Assembly (NCBI GenBank): GCA_964247055.1
Contig: OZ176054.1
Location: 5,704,001-5,768,000, forward strand
Length of the DNA stretch: 64,000 bases
Direction of reading: 5' to 3'
Origin: Paragordius varius
Lineage: Eukaryota; Nematomorpha
Of this stretch, positions 37,393 through 48,939 are shown in pieces; within the stretch, counting starts at the first letter, position 1; each line of letters starts with the position of its first letter. The notes under the pieces are model-generated. The model did no database searches and was not told the origin of the DNA. It saw nothing but the letters and a program-made list of their open reading frames with translations. The translations under genes were made by a program, and so were the position numbers.

Positions 37393-38152
37393 AATGTTAA
37401 TGAATCGTATATCATTCGATAGCTAAATTCTTCAGCATAAATAATATAGTAATTATATATATGCAGTTAAAATACTAGAAAAAAAGTTATTTTCATTTAT
37501 CTGATATTAGCCAAAATCAAGCATTTTTATCGCATATTAGGTCAAATAAAATTAAATATAATAGATGAAATCGTGTCAACGAAATTTTATTTGTGTTAAT
37601 ATGCATAAGGATATTCTAAACGCAAAATATTATCAACAAGATTTTACACTTTTTCGGAGGGTCCCAGAAAGAATTTTAAGAATATTAACTAAAAATTACA
37701 CTTTATTGATGCAGTAAAAGATTTTTTTATTAATTCAACTATAGATTAAATCTATATATAGAAATTTTTCAATATATCACTTTCAAAAATAGATTTAAGC
37801 CTTATATAAAAATAAATTTTTTTTGATAATTTGCACCAAAGCGGAAGTTACGTAGAATTTTACAAAACATTTAATATATATATTAAAAATATGTTTTCCG
37901 TACAATTCGATGCAGAAAAAAGATCTACCATCTCAGATTTTTATGGAATTTTTATGGCCTAAAACCGGTATTAAAAGCCAAAATGGCGCCAAAAATATAT
38001 AATTAAGTTTTTCGGGTTAATAAATAGGACCACAAGTAATGTCAAATACGGTTAAAGGACAAATTTATATGTTCGTTGGTATATAATGATCTATATATAT
38101 ATATATATATATATCGGATATAATTAGGTATAAATGTACACATATATCAATG

Positions 38153-38355
38153 TGAATTACTTGCGTTTCTACAATTTATTCAAAGTATAATAATAATAAT
38201 TTAAAACGTGGTGGTGAGGTTAATCTAATATAATAATACTATAAACGTAAGTTACGAGGTCAATTTATTTATATATAACGAATGTTGTTTGAGCGGTTAA
38301 TCTAATAGTTAATATAAGGTTCATTCAAATTAGCCTGTCAGTTACCACAATAACA
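38153..38355 (-). repeat. Gypsy LTR, downstream copy
   Basis: About 203 bp, direct repeat of 41672-41871. On the element's strand it begins TGTTAT and ends with CA-type bases, as LTRs do. It adjoins a purine-rich tract at 38356-38370. Confidence 0.85.
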
Positions 38356-41300
38356 TCACTACCCCCTTCTAACGAAAGCGGGCAGGTTTCTGACGACTTC
38401 TTGTCGGGTACCGTCGTTCCTGTATTTTTATGGGGGAGCTGGTTGTAGCATATTCCTGGGTATTATCATTATTTGAACTTTTGGCTGTCGGGGTAATCGG
38501 TTCGGTTTCGTCACTTGGGTTAATCGTGCTGTTTGGTTGCGTTTCGGCAATTGTTCCATCGTCCTTTGCCGTGGTTACATCATCCTCACTTGTGTTGCTG
38601 GAAGTGGTGGTTTGTTGTTGTGGCTGGTGTACTATTTGATCGGCGTGCTTTCTCACGAGTATCTCCCGGTCTTTGTCCCATACCTTGTATGACAATAAAC
38701 CTGTACGGTCCGTGATCTCTCCGGCGTGCCACCCTGGACTTAGTTCATTTTTCATTACCGGGTCATTAATGGTAAACTGCCGGCGGGGGGCCGGTGCAAA
38801 CAATCTTGCCCTACTATTTAACCAGGTTAAGGGGGTATGGGGTGTACGCTTGTACATTAATTGGGCCGGGATCTCTTTAGTTGTCTAGTATATAAAGTTT
38901 CTATACGCCCATAATCTAGTGTTAAACGCGTCGTGGGTGGATATTGCATTATATTTAATTCTTTTGTATTTATTTTTTATTGTACCTACTAACCTTTCTA
39001 CCATCCCATTTCTCTTAGGATGATAGGGGGTAACCTTAATAGGTTTCACCCCTAACGTACTTAAGGTTGACGTGAAGTACCCATTGTTGAAATACGAAGC
39101 GTTATCGCTAACGATATCTCTTGCAAAGCCAGATCTTGCAAACGTGTCTTCTACTTTATGGATTATATTCGCTGCGGTTACCTTTTTCAAAATAAGCCCT
39201 TTTGCCCATTTTGAGGCATTATCAATGCTCAACAACCAATAATAACCGTCTAACGGTCCGGCTATATCAGTATGCAAACGCTCCCACACAGCAACATTAT
39301 GACCCCACTGATACGTGAAATTCTGAATAACATTCGGCCTACTACGTTGGCACGATTCGCACTGGCTACTGGCTTTTACCAGGTCATTTTTTAATTTGGC
39401 CAATAACACGTAAATCTGGCCATCGCTTTCATGGTTACGTTGTTATGACCGCTGTGTAGATATCTGACCACCTCTTTTTGAAAGGGCTTCGGAATTATAA
39501 TCCGATCATTTAAACTTAATAAGCCATATTGATATGCCAACTCATCTTTACGGTTTACAAACTCTAATTCTGGAGAACTCCAGTCATGGTTGTTTAACGC
39601 TTTTATTACTTTTTGTAATACTGGATCTAATGCGGTTTCTTTTCGAATTTTATCTCTGCTTAACCGCACGTTATGACAATTCAAAAATGATATCTGGTAA
39701 CCGCATAATCTTCATCATAGGCAACGATCTCGTCAATCGACCATCTCGATAAATAATCAGCTCTATTTTGAGCCCCCTTTTGATGACTTATTTCAAAGTG
39801 GTATTTATTTATCATATTAATCCATCTTAGTACTTTAGCATTATGTATTTCTTTTAAATTTCGATCTCTAACTATTAACTTTACTAAGGGTAAATGGTCA
39901 GTTAATATTATAAATTTTCTACCAGAAACTGCGAAACTTTTTTAACGCAATCAATATTGCTTTTAATTCCTTCTCGATAGTGGAATAATTCCTTTCGGCG
40001 TTGATACACATTGTGAGGCACACGCTATCGGTATCCTTTTTCTATTAACCTCATGACTTAAAATACACCCGAATCCTAAATCAGACGCATCAGTTTCTAT
40101 TATCAATTTCCTATTCGGATTATATGATGTTAAAAACACTTTAAATTCTTAGCTGCCAACCAGCTTTTCTCATGTTTCTCGGTCCAAGACAATCTCGTAT
40201 TTTTACTAGTTAATTCATGTAAGGGACCGACTATCATTTGTAATTTTGGTATAAAGCGTTCATGAAACGTCAAAAAACCTAACCGGCCTTTTTGGCTCCT
40301 TAATTGCCTTGATTTTGCTTTTACATGGGCTTATACCCTTTTTTGATATTTCAAACCCTAAATATTTTACTGATTCTGCACCTATCATTATTTTGCCAAT
40401 TTGAATCCGGCTTTATCAAAACGACTTAATACGTTATTTTAAAGGTTAATATGCTCATTTTCCGTCCTACCAGTCACTAGGACCTCATCTAAATATACGC
40501 AAGTTCCCGGACTTTCAGCCAGCACCTGTTCCATCACCCGTTGAAAGATGATGGGTGCGATGGCCAGTCCAAACGGCATGCGTTTGTATCTAAAAAAACC
40601 TTTATGTGTTGATATAGTTAACAAATCTTGACACTCCTCTGCCACTGGCATTTGGAGGTAAGCATCTTTTAAATCAATTTTTCTGAATGTGATACCTTCG
40701 CCTATTTTGGACACCAACTCATGAAACGTGGGGATTATATGAGAGTCTTCTTGCAACCACTTATTAATCGTTATCCGAAAATCACTGCATATTCTTAATT
40801 CGCCATTAGGTTTAAGTACATTAACCGTTGGCGTGGCCCATGTCACAGGTGTAATGTTAGGATCAACCGGTTCTAGGATGCCTAACTTTTCTAGCCTCGT
40901 CAGCTCCTTCTCCACCTTTTCTCTTAATAGAAAAGGCACCCTGCGACATGGCCATGCTTTCGGGATCGAATTCTCTGCAATGCGAATTTTTACAGGGTCT
41001 TTATAACACCCTAACTTATTTTCGAATAAGTTTTTAAAATTTTCGCAAATCTTATTTAATTTAATTAATTAATTTCTGTGGCATTTCAATCTGGAATTTA
41101 GCCATTCAGTCCAGTCCAGTCCACACAGTGGTGCCATCCCCATCGTTTTGCTCAGGACACATATGTCCCCGATCATTTATTTGCCTTTTATCTGGACGTT
41201 GACGCTTGCTGTTCCCATCATTGGCACTGTGTTATTGTATGATTCTGGTGGTGTCGTTGATATCAGAACTGGTATCAATAAAGTCTTTTTTCAAACCGTT

Positions 41301-41671
41301 TATTATTAATGTTATCAGTAAGGGTGTTTGCGCATTTCGATTTTCCTATACATCCTTCAATAGTTTCCTATTAAATTTAGGTCTTTGTCCCTTGGCCACA
41401 CACGTCCTAGCAAAATGGTTCAGTTTTCCGCATTTGTAGCACGATCGTCTCCAGGCTGAACACTTGTTGGGTGGGTGTGTGAAGCCGCAATGTTGTAGTA
41501 GATGATTTTATTATTGTTTGTCGGTAGGGTTTATTATGTTGTTACCGATTGATATTATTATTGCTGTAACTATATCATCGATTGCTATTATTATTGTATT
41601 TTTTTTATGGTTAAATTGGCAATGCTAACGTGAGGAATTGTTGTATTCATTGGATCGTCTGCCATTGCAGG

Positions 41672-41871
41672 TGAATTGCTTGCGTTTCCACAATTTATTT
41701 AAAGATAATGATAATAATAGTCAAACGTGGTGATGAGGTTAATCTAATAATATAATAATACTACAAACGTAAGTATTAATCTATTAATATATAACGAATG
41801 TTGTTTGTGTGGTTAATCTAATAGTTAATATAAGGTTCATTCAAATTAGCCTGTCAGTTACCACTATAACA
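41672..41871 (-). repeat. Gypsy LTR, upstream copy
   Basis: About 200 bp, direct repeat of 38153-38355 with scattered differences. It adjoins the right arm of foldback element D directly, which shows that the LTR element jumped into the foldback element. Confidence 0.85.
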
Positions 41872-42498
41872 CGGGTAAAAAAACTCTCTCAAAAATCTTA
41901 GATGATGGATCTATTTCTGCATCAAATTGTATGGAAAACATATTTATAATATATATTGAATGTTTTGTAAAATTTGTAGGCAACTTATGCTTTGGTCCAA
42001 ATTATCGAAAAAATTTCTTTTTTATATAAGGCTTAAATTTATTTTTGAAAGTCATACATTGAATTCCTATATATAGAGTTAATATATAATTGTGTTAATA
42101 AAGCTTAAAATATTTTCCCGCATATTAATGAGTTTTTGTGATTCAAATTTGATTAGCTAATATTCTTAAAAATCTTTCTGAGACCCTCCGAAAAAGTGCA
42201 TAATTTTGTTGATAATATTTTGCGTTTAGAATTATCCTTATGCTATATTAACACAAATAAATTTTTGTTGACACGATTTCATCTATTGTATTCAATCTTA
42301 TTTGACTGGCTAAAATCAGATAAATTAAGATAACTTTATTTCTAGTTTTACTTATATCATTTCGATATTCATTATACTGAAGCTTTTGATTATCGAACGA
42401 TATAATTCATTAACCTTTATTTTTTGATCCCAATTTTTGCTGCACAGACTCAGAATATATCTGTATCTACAGGTTATTTTTTTGGGGACACTGTATAT

Positions 42499-42695
42499 AT
42501 ATCAAAATTTGGCCAAATTAGCGCACCTTATGCTATTTCTTTGAAAAGAAATGCCTTATTCCCAAAAATATTATTAAAAATATTTTTAAAAACCTTTAAA
42601 ACGAAAAACCATATTTTTTTAAAGAATTTAAGCTCCAAATGTCTTAGATTTTGGACCCTTCCAAATTAGGCTAGTTTTGTTACTTTGCGAATAAT
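42499..42695. mobile_element. Foldback fragment
   Basis: A single arm related to the left arms of copies A and C (AAATTAGCGCACCTTATGCT, then an inverted TTAGGCTAG word). It begins next to an inverted terminus (GGGGACACTGTA) and lies between elements D and C. Probably a truncated copy of the same family. Confidence 0.45.
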
Positions 42696-43838
42696 ATCAG
42701 GGAAAAAAATATCTTGACAGAATATCTGATAAAAAATGCATCAGGATTGTTATGGCGCTTTTGGCTTTCGTTTACCAGTGATGTAAGAAAGCTATTTACA
42801 CTTTTGTGGTAACTGCCATATCTTATAATGGCAAAATTTAATTTGGATAAATACATTGTTGAAAAATCTTCATTTCAAATATCACTAAAATATAACATAC
42901 ACTTCCTGTAAAAAACATAACAAAATTTTTATAAAGTTTTTAATATTAGATATGGGCTCCTAGAGTTAGACATTTTTGCGTTTCTAAAATGGGCCAGTTT
43001 TTCCTCGCAAAAATGCCAAAAGGCGAGATAAAAATTATAAAAATGCTTAATTTGACATCAAATTATGTGTTACCAAAAAATGATTGTTTTGCTTAAAAAT
43101 ATAATTTCAGGAAAATTTTTGTAGCTAGCTTTATGGTCTTTTGAAGGATGCTGGAAACATTATAAAAGCGCGTTAAGATATTAAGAGAATTTTCTATATA
43201 ATTCGATCAAACTGAACATTTCTATCACTTCACGATTTTAAATGTTGTGTGCTCTTATTTGGTCAATTTTGTAAAAAATACATATATACTTAACTTAAAT
43301 TATGAAGATAAACGAATATTTTAATCAAAATTCTGAGGTAGTAGAGATGTTCTGCCAACTTTTGATAAAGTTTTTTTATAATATGTAAAGCGTTTTATGC
43401 AGTTCATGCCTTAAAATAGTATGAATACGCTTCAATTTAGCAAATTTTTTAAAAATATTTTAGTTGATTTTTAAATTTACCATTTATTAAAAATTATCTT
43501 GCACTTTTAACATTTTGGGTTATTTTAAGACCGACTTTTTTAGAAAGAGCAAAATAATTGGGGCTTTCGGATCCCGAATCTAAAAAATTCAATTTATAAA
43601 ACTATTGTTTTCCTTTCTATATGTAATCTTTGAAAATGAGTTACATTTCACCAAAAAAATTTTATAAAACTAATTGCCCGCAAATTTTGCTATTTTTTGA
43701 TATGGAGGATTTACCACAAAAGTGAATTTTTCCTAAATCACTCGTAAGGACCAACACCAAAAGCGCCATCTTATTTTCCTGTCACAATTCATATATTCAT
43801 CAGGATATTTTTTGTGAACACTGTATTATACAGAAATA
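42696..43838. mobile_element. Foldback element copy C (about 1.1 kb)
   Basis: Left end CAGGGAAAAAAATATCTTGACAG; right end, read inwards, ACAGTGTTCACAAAAAATAT. The arms pair: ATGGCGCTTTTGGCTTTCG on the left with CCAACACCAAAAGCGCCAT on the right. The middle contains ATGGGCTCC and AAAATGGGCCAG as in copies A and B. No ORF. Confidence 0.6.
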
Positions 43839-44431
43839 TCAAAACTTGCCTAAAATTTTTTAATATAGATTATGAGTAATAACGTATTTTTAATATAATA
43901 TATACTTTGTTGAAAAAAGTTTTTAGTCTGTGGTCACAACGCTATAATTATTAAAGATATTTAATTTTGAATAAATTAATTATGCTTAACATTTCCATCA
44001 CCTGTTTTTATATCAGCATAAAATATAAATTTTGGTAGATTTTTTGCACAAAACACAAATTATTTTTAACTAAAATATTTTCAAAAATTTTATATTTCAT
44101 TAATAATATATGAAATACAAAAAAGTTAAAAAATACAATTTGGTATCAAGGATATTTTGAAAAACATTTTTTTTAGTTTAGAAAGCCTCCCCGGCCTATC
44201 CATACCAAAAAATATATTTATACAAATAGTTTAAAATTTATAGGTTTTTACGAATAATTAGACTCGATATAAATACAAAAGCTATTTCGATTTTTTGTAA
44301 TCATCTGCAGATAAAAACCATTTTTAAAACCTTTCGATACCTGTCTCAAGCGATAGATTTTGGCTATGGTAATTTTTTATTAATTATTTTTAATTTTCGA
44401 TCTCAATATATAAATACTCATTTAAAATTTT
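43839..44431. other. Upstream region of the first transporter gene
   Basis: AT-rich, no ORF, no recognisable repeat. It must hold the promoter of the gene starting at 44432; no element stands out. Confidence 0.45.
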
Positions 44432-46471
44432 ATGCTTGAATCTCATCGGAATTCTATTGCTTCTAAATCTGACTATATTGGTTTTGATGGCAAAAAAACT
44501 ATTCGATTTTCCAATCACGATGAAAAAATATCCAAAGAAACCGATTCTATATCCACATCTTCGTCATCATCCGATTCAACTATTCCTCCTGCACCAGATG
44601 GAGGTTGGGGTTGGGTAATTGTATTTTCCTCATTTATGATCCATTTTATAGTGGATGGAATCGGTTTTGCATTCGGTGTTATATATGTATCATTTTTGGA
44701 TTATTTCCAAACGAGCAAAAGTAAAACTGCGTTCATTGTATCTCTCTACTATGCCATGCCTTTGCTTGCGGGACCAATGGCTAGCATATTAGTTGATAAT
44801 TATGGATGTCGTAAAATGACTATGATTGGTGGCTTTATATCATTTCTCGGCTTTTTTACCAGCATTTTTATTCACCGCATTGAAGCTTTATATGTTACCA
44901 TGGGTATAATTACCGGACTTGGATTATCTTTAGTCAATGTTGCATCGATTGTCATAGTCGCGTTTTATTTTGATTCAAAGCGAGCCTTTGCCACAGGAAT
45001 TTCCACATCGGGATCAGGTGTTGGTGCAACAGTCATCGGAGCTTGTGTCGAATTATTACTGCAGCGATATGGTTGGCGTGGAACAATACTTTTGTTTTCA
45101 GGGTTATTTCTAAATATTATTGCTCTTGGTGCTCTTATGAGGCCTGTCGAATGGCCAGAAAGTTTAGCCACGGCTCGTCGAAGTCGAAAATACATGGAAA
45201 AACTAGTCAATTTTCAACAACTTAGCTCTAAACATCCTGGTAGAAAAGTTGCTTTACTTACGGGAGATGTTATTAACTTAGACGAATCTAGACTCAATGT
45301 TGACAATAAATCTTTAAATTTATCTTATGATGGTCATAATGAAACATCTGATTCTGACACGGAAAAGAAAGCTCATTCAACTTTAGATATTCCTACCTAT
45401 CTTACGAAAAATCCTATGTTGAGCACAGAAGCTTATGAAGCCCTCCACAAAGATTACAATGTCGATAATTTAGTTCAATTATTACCCCTTATTCAAAACG
45501 GTGTTTTACTCAATGATATGATATGTAACAATTATGAATTTCAAACCAAAGCTACATGTTTCAAAGATCATCCGCATTTCCATGATATTTGGACTGAACA
45601 TGTTGATAAAATGAGAAAAGCGGAACGATATCGGTTTTTAAGGCTCAATCGCTCAAATATTACTAGCAAAGGGTGTATGCTTAATACTCCAAAATATGCC
45701 ATAAAAGCTTCAAGTTGTCCAGACGTGTACACTAGTACACTTCAACGTGACGAAGATGCGTACACTTTCAACGAGCTAATGAAAGAATTATGGGATACAA
45801 TTAAATCTATGTGTGACTTCGATTTATTAAAAGATATTACATATTTACTCTTTTTCCTATCCAATTTTATGTTGTGTCTGTGTGATGATATCCCACACTT
45901 GTATGTTGTCGACCTTGCTATCAATACTGGAATAGATCCGGTTAAAGCTGGTTTCCTTCTTTCCATAATGGGCTTCCTCAGTACAATCGGTCAAATTATA
46001 TTTGGTTATTTGGCTGACAGGCCTAATATGAACACTATATACCTTTACACCATAGCTACGGCCGGGTGTGGACTTAGTTGTTTTGGTTTTACATTCATTC
46101 AAAGCTACATTGGTTTGATGTTTTTGTGTGCCACCTATGGGTTACTCATAAGTGCCAATTATAGTTTAACGTCCATCATACTCGTCGATCTTATGGGTTT
46201 GGAAGAATTTACTTCGAGTTATGGATTAATTTTAACAGCACAAGGGGTAGGGAGTTTAGCTGGGCCTGCCATAGGTGGTTTTCTTGGAGATTTAACTCAT
46301 TCTTACAATTACACTTTTTATTTTGCTGGTGTGCTAATTTTAACATCCGGGCTGATTATGTTAATTGAACCGTTAGTAAAACGTTGGCGAAAACAAAGAA
46401 AACGTCATCCTATATTCACAAAATTAACGATATCCGACAATATCCCAAAAACTAATTTACCTATGTTATAA
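44432..46471 (+). CDS. Monocarboxylate-transporter-like MFS protein (SLC16 family)
   Basis: Plasma-membrane 12-helix transporter of the SLC16 family; relatives move lactate, pyruvate, ketone bodies, thyroid hormone or aromatic amino acids with or without protons. The single exon of 679 codons is a full-length gene. The family signature DGGWGW is at residues 56-61 (PPAPDGGWGWVI), and YGCRKM and RAFATGISTSGSGVG follow as in helices 4-5. A long hydrophilic loop (about residues 230-455) separates the two six-helix halves, as in MCTs, and the N-tail is Ser-rich. ATG 44432 is the first in frame. The substrate cannot be told from sequence. It lies in tandem with a shorter paralogue 248 bp downstream. 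Lack of introns is odd beside the intron-rich neighbours. Confidence 0.9.
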   Translation: MLESHRNSIASKSDYIGFDGKKTIRFSNHDEKISKETDSISTSSSSSDSTIPPAPDGGWGWVIVFSSFMIHFIVDGIGFAFGVIYVSFLDYFQTSKSKTAFIVSLYYAMPLLAGPMASILVDNYGCRKMTMIGGFISFLGFFTSIFIHRIEALYVTMGIITGLGLSLVNVASIVIVAFYFDSKRAFATGISTSGSGVGATVIGACVELLLQRYGWRGTILLFSGLFLNIIALGALMRPVEWPESLATARRSRKYMEKLVNFQQLSSKHPGRKVALLTGDVINLDESRLNVDNKSLNLSYDGHNETSDSDTEKKAHSTLDIPTYLTKNPMLSTEAYEALHKDYNVDNLVQLLPLIQNGVLLNDMICNNYEFQTKATCFKDHPHFHDIWTEHVDKMRKAERYRFLRLNRSNITSKGCMLNTPKYAIKASSCPDVYTSTLQRDEDAYTFNELMKELWDTIKSMCDFDLLKDITYLLFFLSNFMLCLCDDIPHLYVVDLAINTGIDPVKAGFLLSIMGFLSTIGQIIFGYLADRPNMNTIYLYTIATAGCGLSCFGFTFIQSYIGLMFLCATYGLLISANYSLTSIILVDLMGLEEFTSSYGLILTAQGVGSLAGPAIGGFLGDLTHSYNYTFYFAGVLILTSGLIMLIEPLVKRWRKQRKRHPIFTKLTISDNIPKTNLPML

Positions 46472-46591
46472 TGAAATAATTTTTTATTTTTTTAATCTTG
46501 TCTCCTACCTGTATAGTTAATATACAAAATTATACGTTCCAACCGATGTGATATTACATTTTTTGCACATATATATTTACGCATAAAAAAT

Positions 46592-46597
46592 AATAAA
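46592..46597 (+). terminator. Poly(A) signal of first transporter gene
   Basis: AATAAA about 120 bp after the stop at 46471 and before the second transporter starts. Confidence 0.5.
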
Positions 46598-46719
46598 TAT
46601 TTTTATAGCCGTGAGTTATATCATTTTACAAAAAAATTCATATCATATTATATAGATGCAATGACAATTCTTACGACCAATGTGCGAAATTAAATCTATC
46701 AACAATTCTAACATTACAC

Positions 46720-48075
46720 ATGAGAAACAAGGTTCAATCAACGTATGACAAGATCATTAAACATTGGATACTTATTCTGTTATGTTTTTTCAGCTTTTTG
46801 ATTGTGGATGGGATTGGATTTTCCCTAAGTCTGTTTTTTGTCGCTTTTACATCCACGTTTGACACATCGTCGAAAAGTTTAATATCTTGGATATTTTCTA
46901 TTCATTTTGCTATGACTCTGATCTCAGGTCCGATGGCCAGTTTACTAGTCAACAAATACGGGTGTGGAAGATCTAATATGATTGGTGGATTACTTACATT
47001 TCTGGGGTTTTTTATTGGATCATTTGCCCGTGCAATATGGTTATTAATCTTGAGTGTGGGAATGTTATCAGGGTTTGGTGTTGCAATCGTTTATGTTACT
47101 TGCTACACCATAATTATGAATCAATATGTGGATACGAAAGAATTAGTTACTGGTATATTTTCGTGTGGCTCTGGTATTGGAGCCCTAATCATTGGACCTC
47201 TAACTGAATTTTTAATCAATAGATATAACTGGCCTGGTGCCTTATTAATACTATCGGGTCTTTTTATGCAAATTTTATTTTTCGGATTAGCAATGCAAAT
47301 TTATGCAAAATTACATGGAATTAAACCCGTGCTCAAGTGTGAACATCCAACTTTGACATCGTGCACATCTCTACCACAACTTAATGGTGTCAAAAATTTT
47401 GGTCCGATAATGTACACATCTTTACCATATCTAAATCGCTCCTCTAAAACACCGGGTAATCCATCATTGAAACAGACTTACTGGAAAAATTTAAATTATC
47501 AAATATTTTTGCTATCAAATTTTCTTTTGTATGCGAGCGGAGACACTCCATGTATATTTACGATAGAACGTTCTATCAAGCTCAATATTATACAAGATAA
47601 TGGATTCGTTGTTTCTTTGTTAGGAATTTCCAACACCGTTGGGCACATATTTTTTGGATTTTTAGCACATGTCATGGTACGAAAGTTAGGAACTAAGGGA
47701 AATTTTGTTATATATGGAACGGGTATAATCATTGCTGGTATTGCTACCGTATTCGTCCCTCATATGTACAATGCATACCAAATTTATTTTTTCATTATCG
47801 TTTTGGGATTTTTTATCAGTGCCAATTATACCCTGACACCAATTATTACAGCAGATATAGTTGATTCCGATTGCTTTTCCTACGCCCTGGGTTATGTATT
47901 TACAGCCCAGGGATTAGGAGCTTTGATCGGAGCTCCTATCGGGGGTTTGTTCATTGATCATTTCAAAAACTACTACCTTTGCTTTTATTTAGCGGGAATA
48001 TTCATTTGCATATCGGGTCTTATGTTATTTCTCAATATTATCACTTTTACAAAAACTAATCGTGGCAAAAAGTAA
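46720..48075 (+). CDS. Short MCT-like MFS transporter, DGGWGW motif lost
   Basis: Single exon of 451 codons, a diverged tandem paralogue of the gene at 44432. Helix 1 (FLIVDGIGFSLSLFFVAF), GPMASLLVNKYGC, GIFSCGSGIGA, SANYTLTPIITADIV and AQGLGALIGAPIGG align with equivalent blocks upstream. Two differences stand out. The signature DGGWGW before helix 1 is missing (the sequence reads IIKHWILIL there), and the middle loop is cut to about 70 residues. Both N- and C-tails are short. It should still form 12 membrane helices, but the missing signature suggests changed or lost MCT-type transport. The paired genes suggest a local duplication. The first ATG in frame was taken as start. Confidence 0.85.
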   Translation: MRNKVQSTYDKIIKHWILILLCFFSFLIVDGIGFSLSLFFVAFTSTFDTSSKSLISWIFSIHFAMTLISGPMASLLVNKYGCGRSNMIGGLLTFLGFFIGSFARAIWLLILSVGMLSGFGVAIVYVTCYTIIMNQYVDTKELVTGIFSCGSGIGALIIGPLTEFLINRYNWPGALLILSGLFMQILFFGLAMQIYAKLHGIKPVLKCEHPTLTSCTSLPQLNGVKNFGPIMYTSLPYLNRSSKTPGNPSLKQTYWKNLNYQIFLLSNFLLYASGDTPCIFTIERSIKLNIIQDNGFVVSLLGISNTVGHIFFGFLAHVMVRKLGTKGNFVIYGTGIIIAGIATVFVPHMYNAYQIYFFIIVLGFFISANYTLTPIITADIVDSDCFSYALGYVFTAQGLGALIGAPIGGLFIDHFKNYYLCFYLAGIFICISGLMLFLNIITFTKTNRGKK

Positions 48076-48245
48076 TGTTGCTCATTTTTATATTTTATCC
48101 TTTATTATATATAAAAATATACTATTGTATATTCTTTCGACTTCGATCCAATTATTTATGAATGGCCAAATATATGCATATGAGATGATTTTATTATATG
48201 GTCTCTCTCAAAAGTATTTCTCTTTACATACACAAAATATATAAA

Positions 48246-48251
48246 AATAAA
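48246..48251 (+). terminator. Poly(A) signal of second transporter gene
   Basis: AATAAA about 170 bp after the stop at 48075, just before an (AT)n run at 48259-48279. Confidence 0.45.
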
Positions 48252-48279
48252 TTATGATATATATATATATATATATATT

Positions 48280-48726
48280 AAAAATTGATCAGTGGCCCAT
48301 ATCGATCATTTGCTGCTCCTGAGGAAATGCTCAATGGCGCCTGCCCTAGTTAAAGAAAATATCAAGTCTCAAAACCGAACAACATGGAATCTTAACCTAA
48401 TTCATAAAATTAGACCGAAAACCCGTCCTAGGTTGGAAGTTGTCTAATTTTGGCTTTATTTTCATTATTAACACCCTTGATTTTTAACTTAATATTTCGT
48501 TACCGTAGTTCATTGTAAATTTTGTATAAACCGACCCGGTTTAGTTTCAATCTTCAGAAACCACCCCGGTTTCTAAGTTTCCTACCTTAAAATAGATTAC
48601 TAGGGTATTTGTTCCCCATTGATCTCAGGTTAAATATAAAATCAGAAATTATTAGTTAATTAATTAAACACGATATTTTTATTTAATTACCAGAAATTGA
48701 TCCACTTTTAATTTTATAATATATAC
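48280..48726. other. Intergenic, unclassified
   Basis: No ORF. Locally less AT-rich than its surroundings, with repeated words such as GACCCGGTTT and CACCCCGGTTT near 48531-48575, which suggests mobile-element debris of unknown type. Confidence 0.35.
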
Positions 48727-48780
48727 CAGTGCTTCTTAAAATATGGGTCGCGACCCCATTTGGGGTCGCGACTGATAAAA
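48727..48780. mobile_element. Lone hAT-like terminus
   Basis: CAGTGCTTCTTAAAATATGG followed by GTCGCGACCCC and its inverted copy GGGGTCGCGAC. CAGTG-TTCT..GGGTCGCGACCCC is a familiar hAT end in many animals. I did not find the partner end, so the extent is unknown. Confidence 0.45.
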
Positions 48781-48939
48781 TTAAAATTTAACAAAAAATG
48801 TTGTTTATGTAAAATCTATATATTTATAAAAATGGAAAGTGGTGGCTTTGTGATCTGTTTCAGAAAAACCGGTAGACCCATTCAAATCCAAATGAATAGA
48901 ATCATTAATGATTACCCCGACAATAGCTTCGCCCTTTTT

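Larger units (their letters stand above)
38153..41871 (-). mobile_element. Gypsy (Ty3-type) LTR retrotransposon, broken fossil
   Basis: A 3.7 kb element on the minus strand between two direct repeats of about 200 bp. Parts in order on the minus strand: gag zinc knuckle and protease region (about 41.2-41.5 kb), reverse transcriptase (40.4-40.95 kb), RNase H (about 39.8-40.1 kb), integrase with its zinc-binding head and core (38.9-39.7 kb), and a C-terminal tail (38.37-38.86 kb). A purine-rich tract lies next to the downstream LTR. It is shorter than whole Gypsy elements and is broken by roughly half a dozen or more disruptions. The two LTRs look about nine-tenths identical by eye, so the insertion is not recent. 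No clear target duplication. Confidence 0.9.
37381..42498. mobile_element. Foldback element D with a Gypsy element inserted in it
   Basis: Two inverted arms of about 570 bp, 37381-37985 and 41876-42445, share long stretches (for example ATAGATGAAATCGTGTCAAC and CACTTTTTCGGAGGGTC). The ends carry GCAGCAAAAA next to CAATGCGC or CTGTG, related to the CAGTGCGCA ends of other elements here. Without the Gypsy insert (38153-41871) the element would be about 1.3 kb, nearly all palindrome. No transposase is seen. Confidence 0.65.

Noticed and set aside
38430-38888. Three plus-strand ORFs in the LTR element
   Set aside because: Antisense to the minus-strand coding remains of the Gypsy element; composition mirrors that frame.
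44965-46102. Minus-strand ORFs across the first transporter gene
   Set aside because: Reverse-complement shadows of the 679-codon SLC16-like gene.
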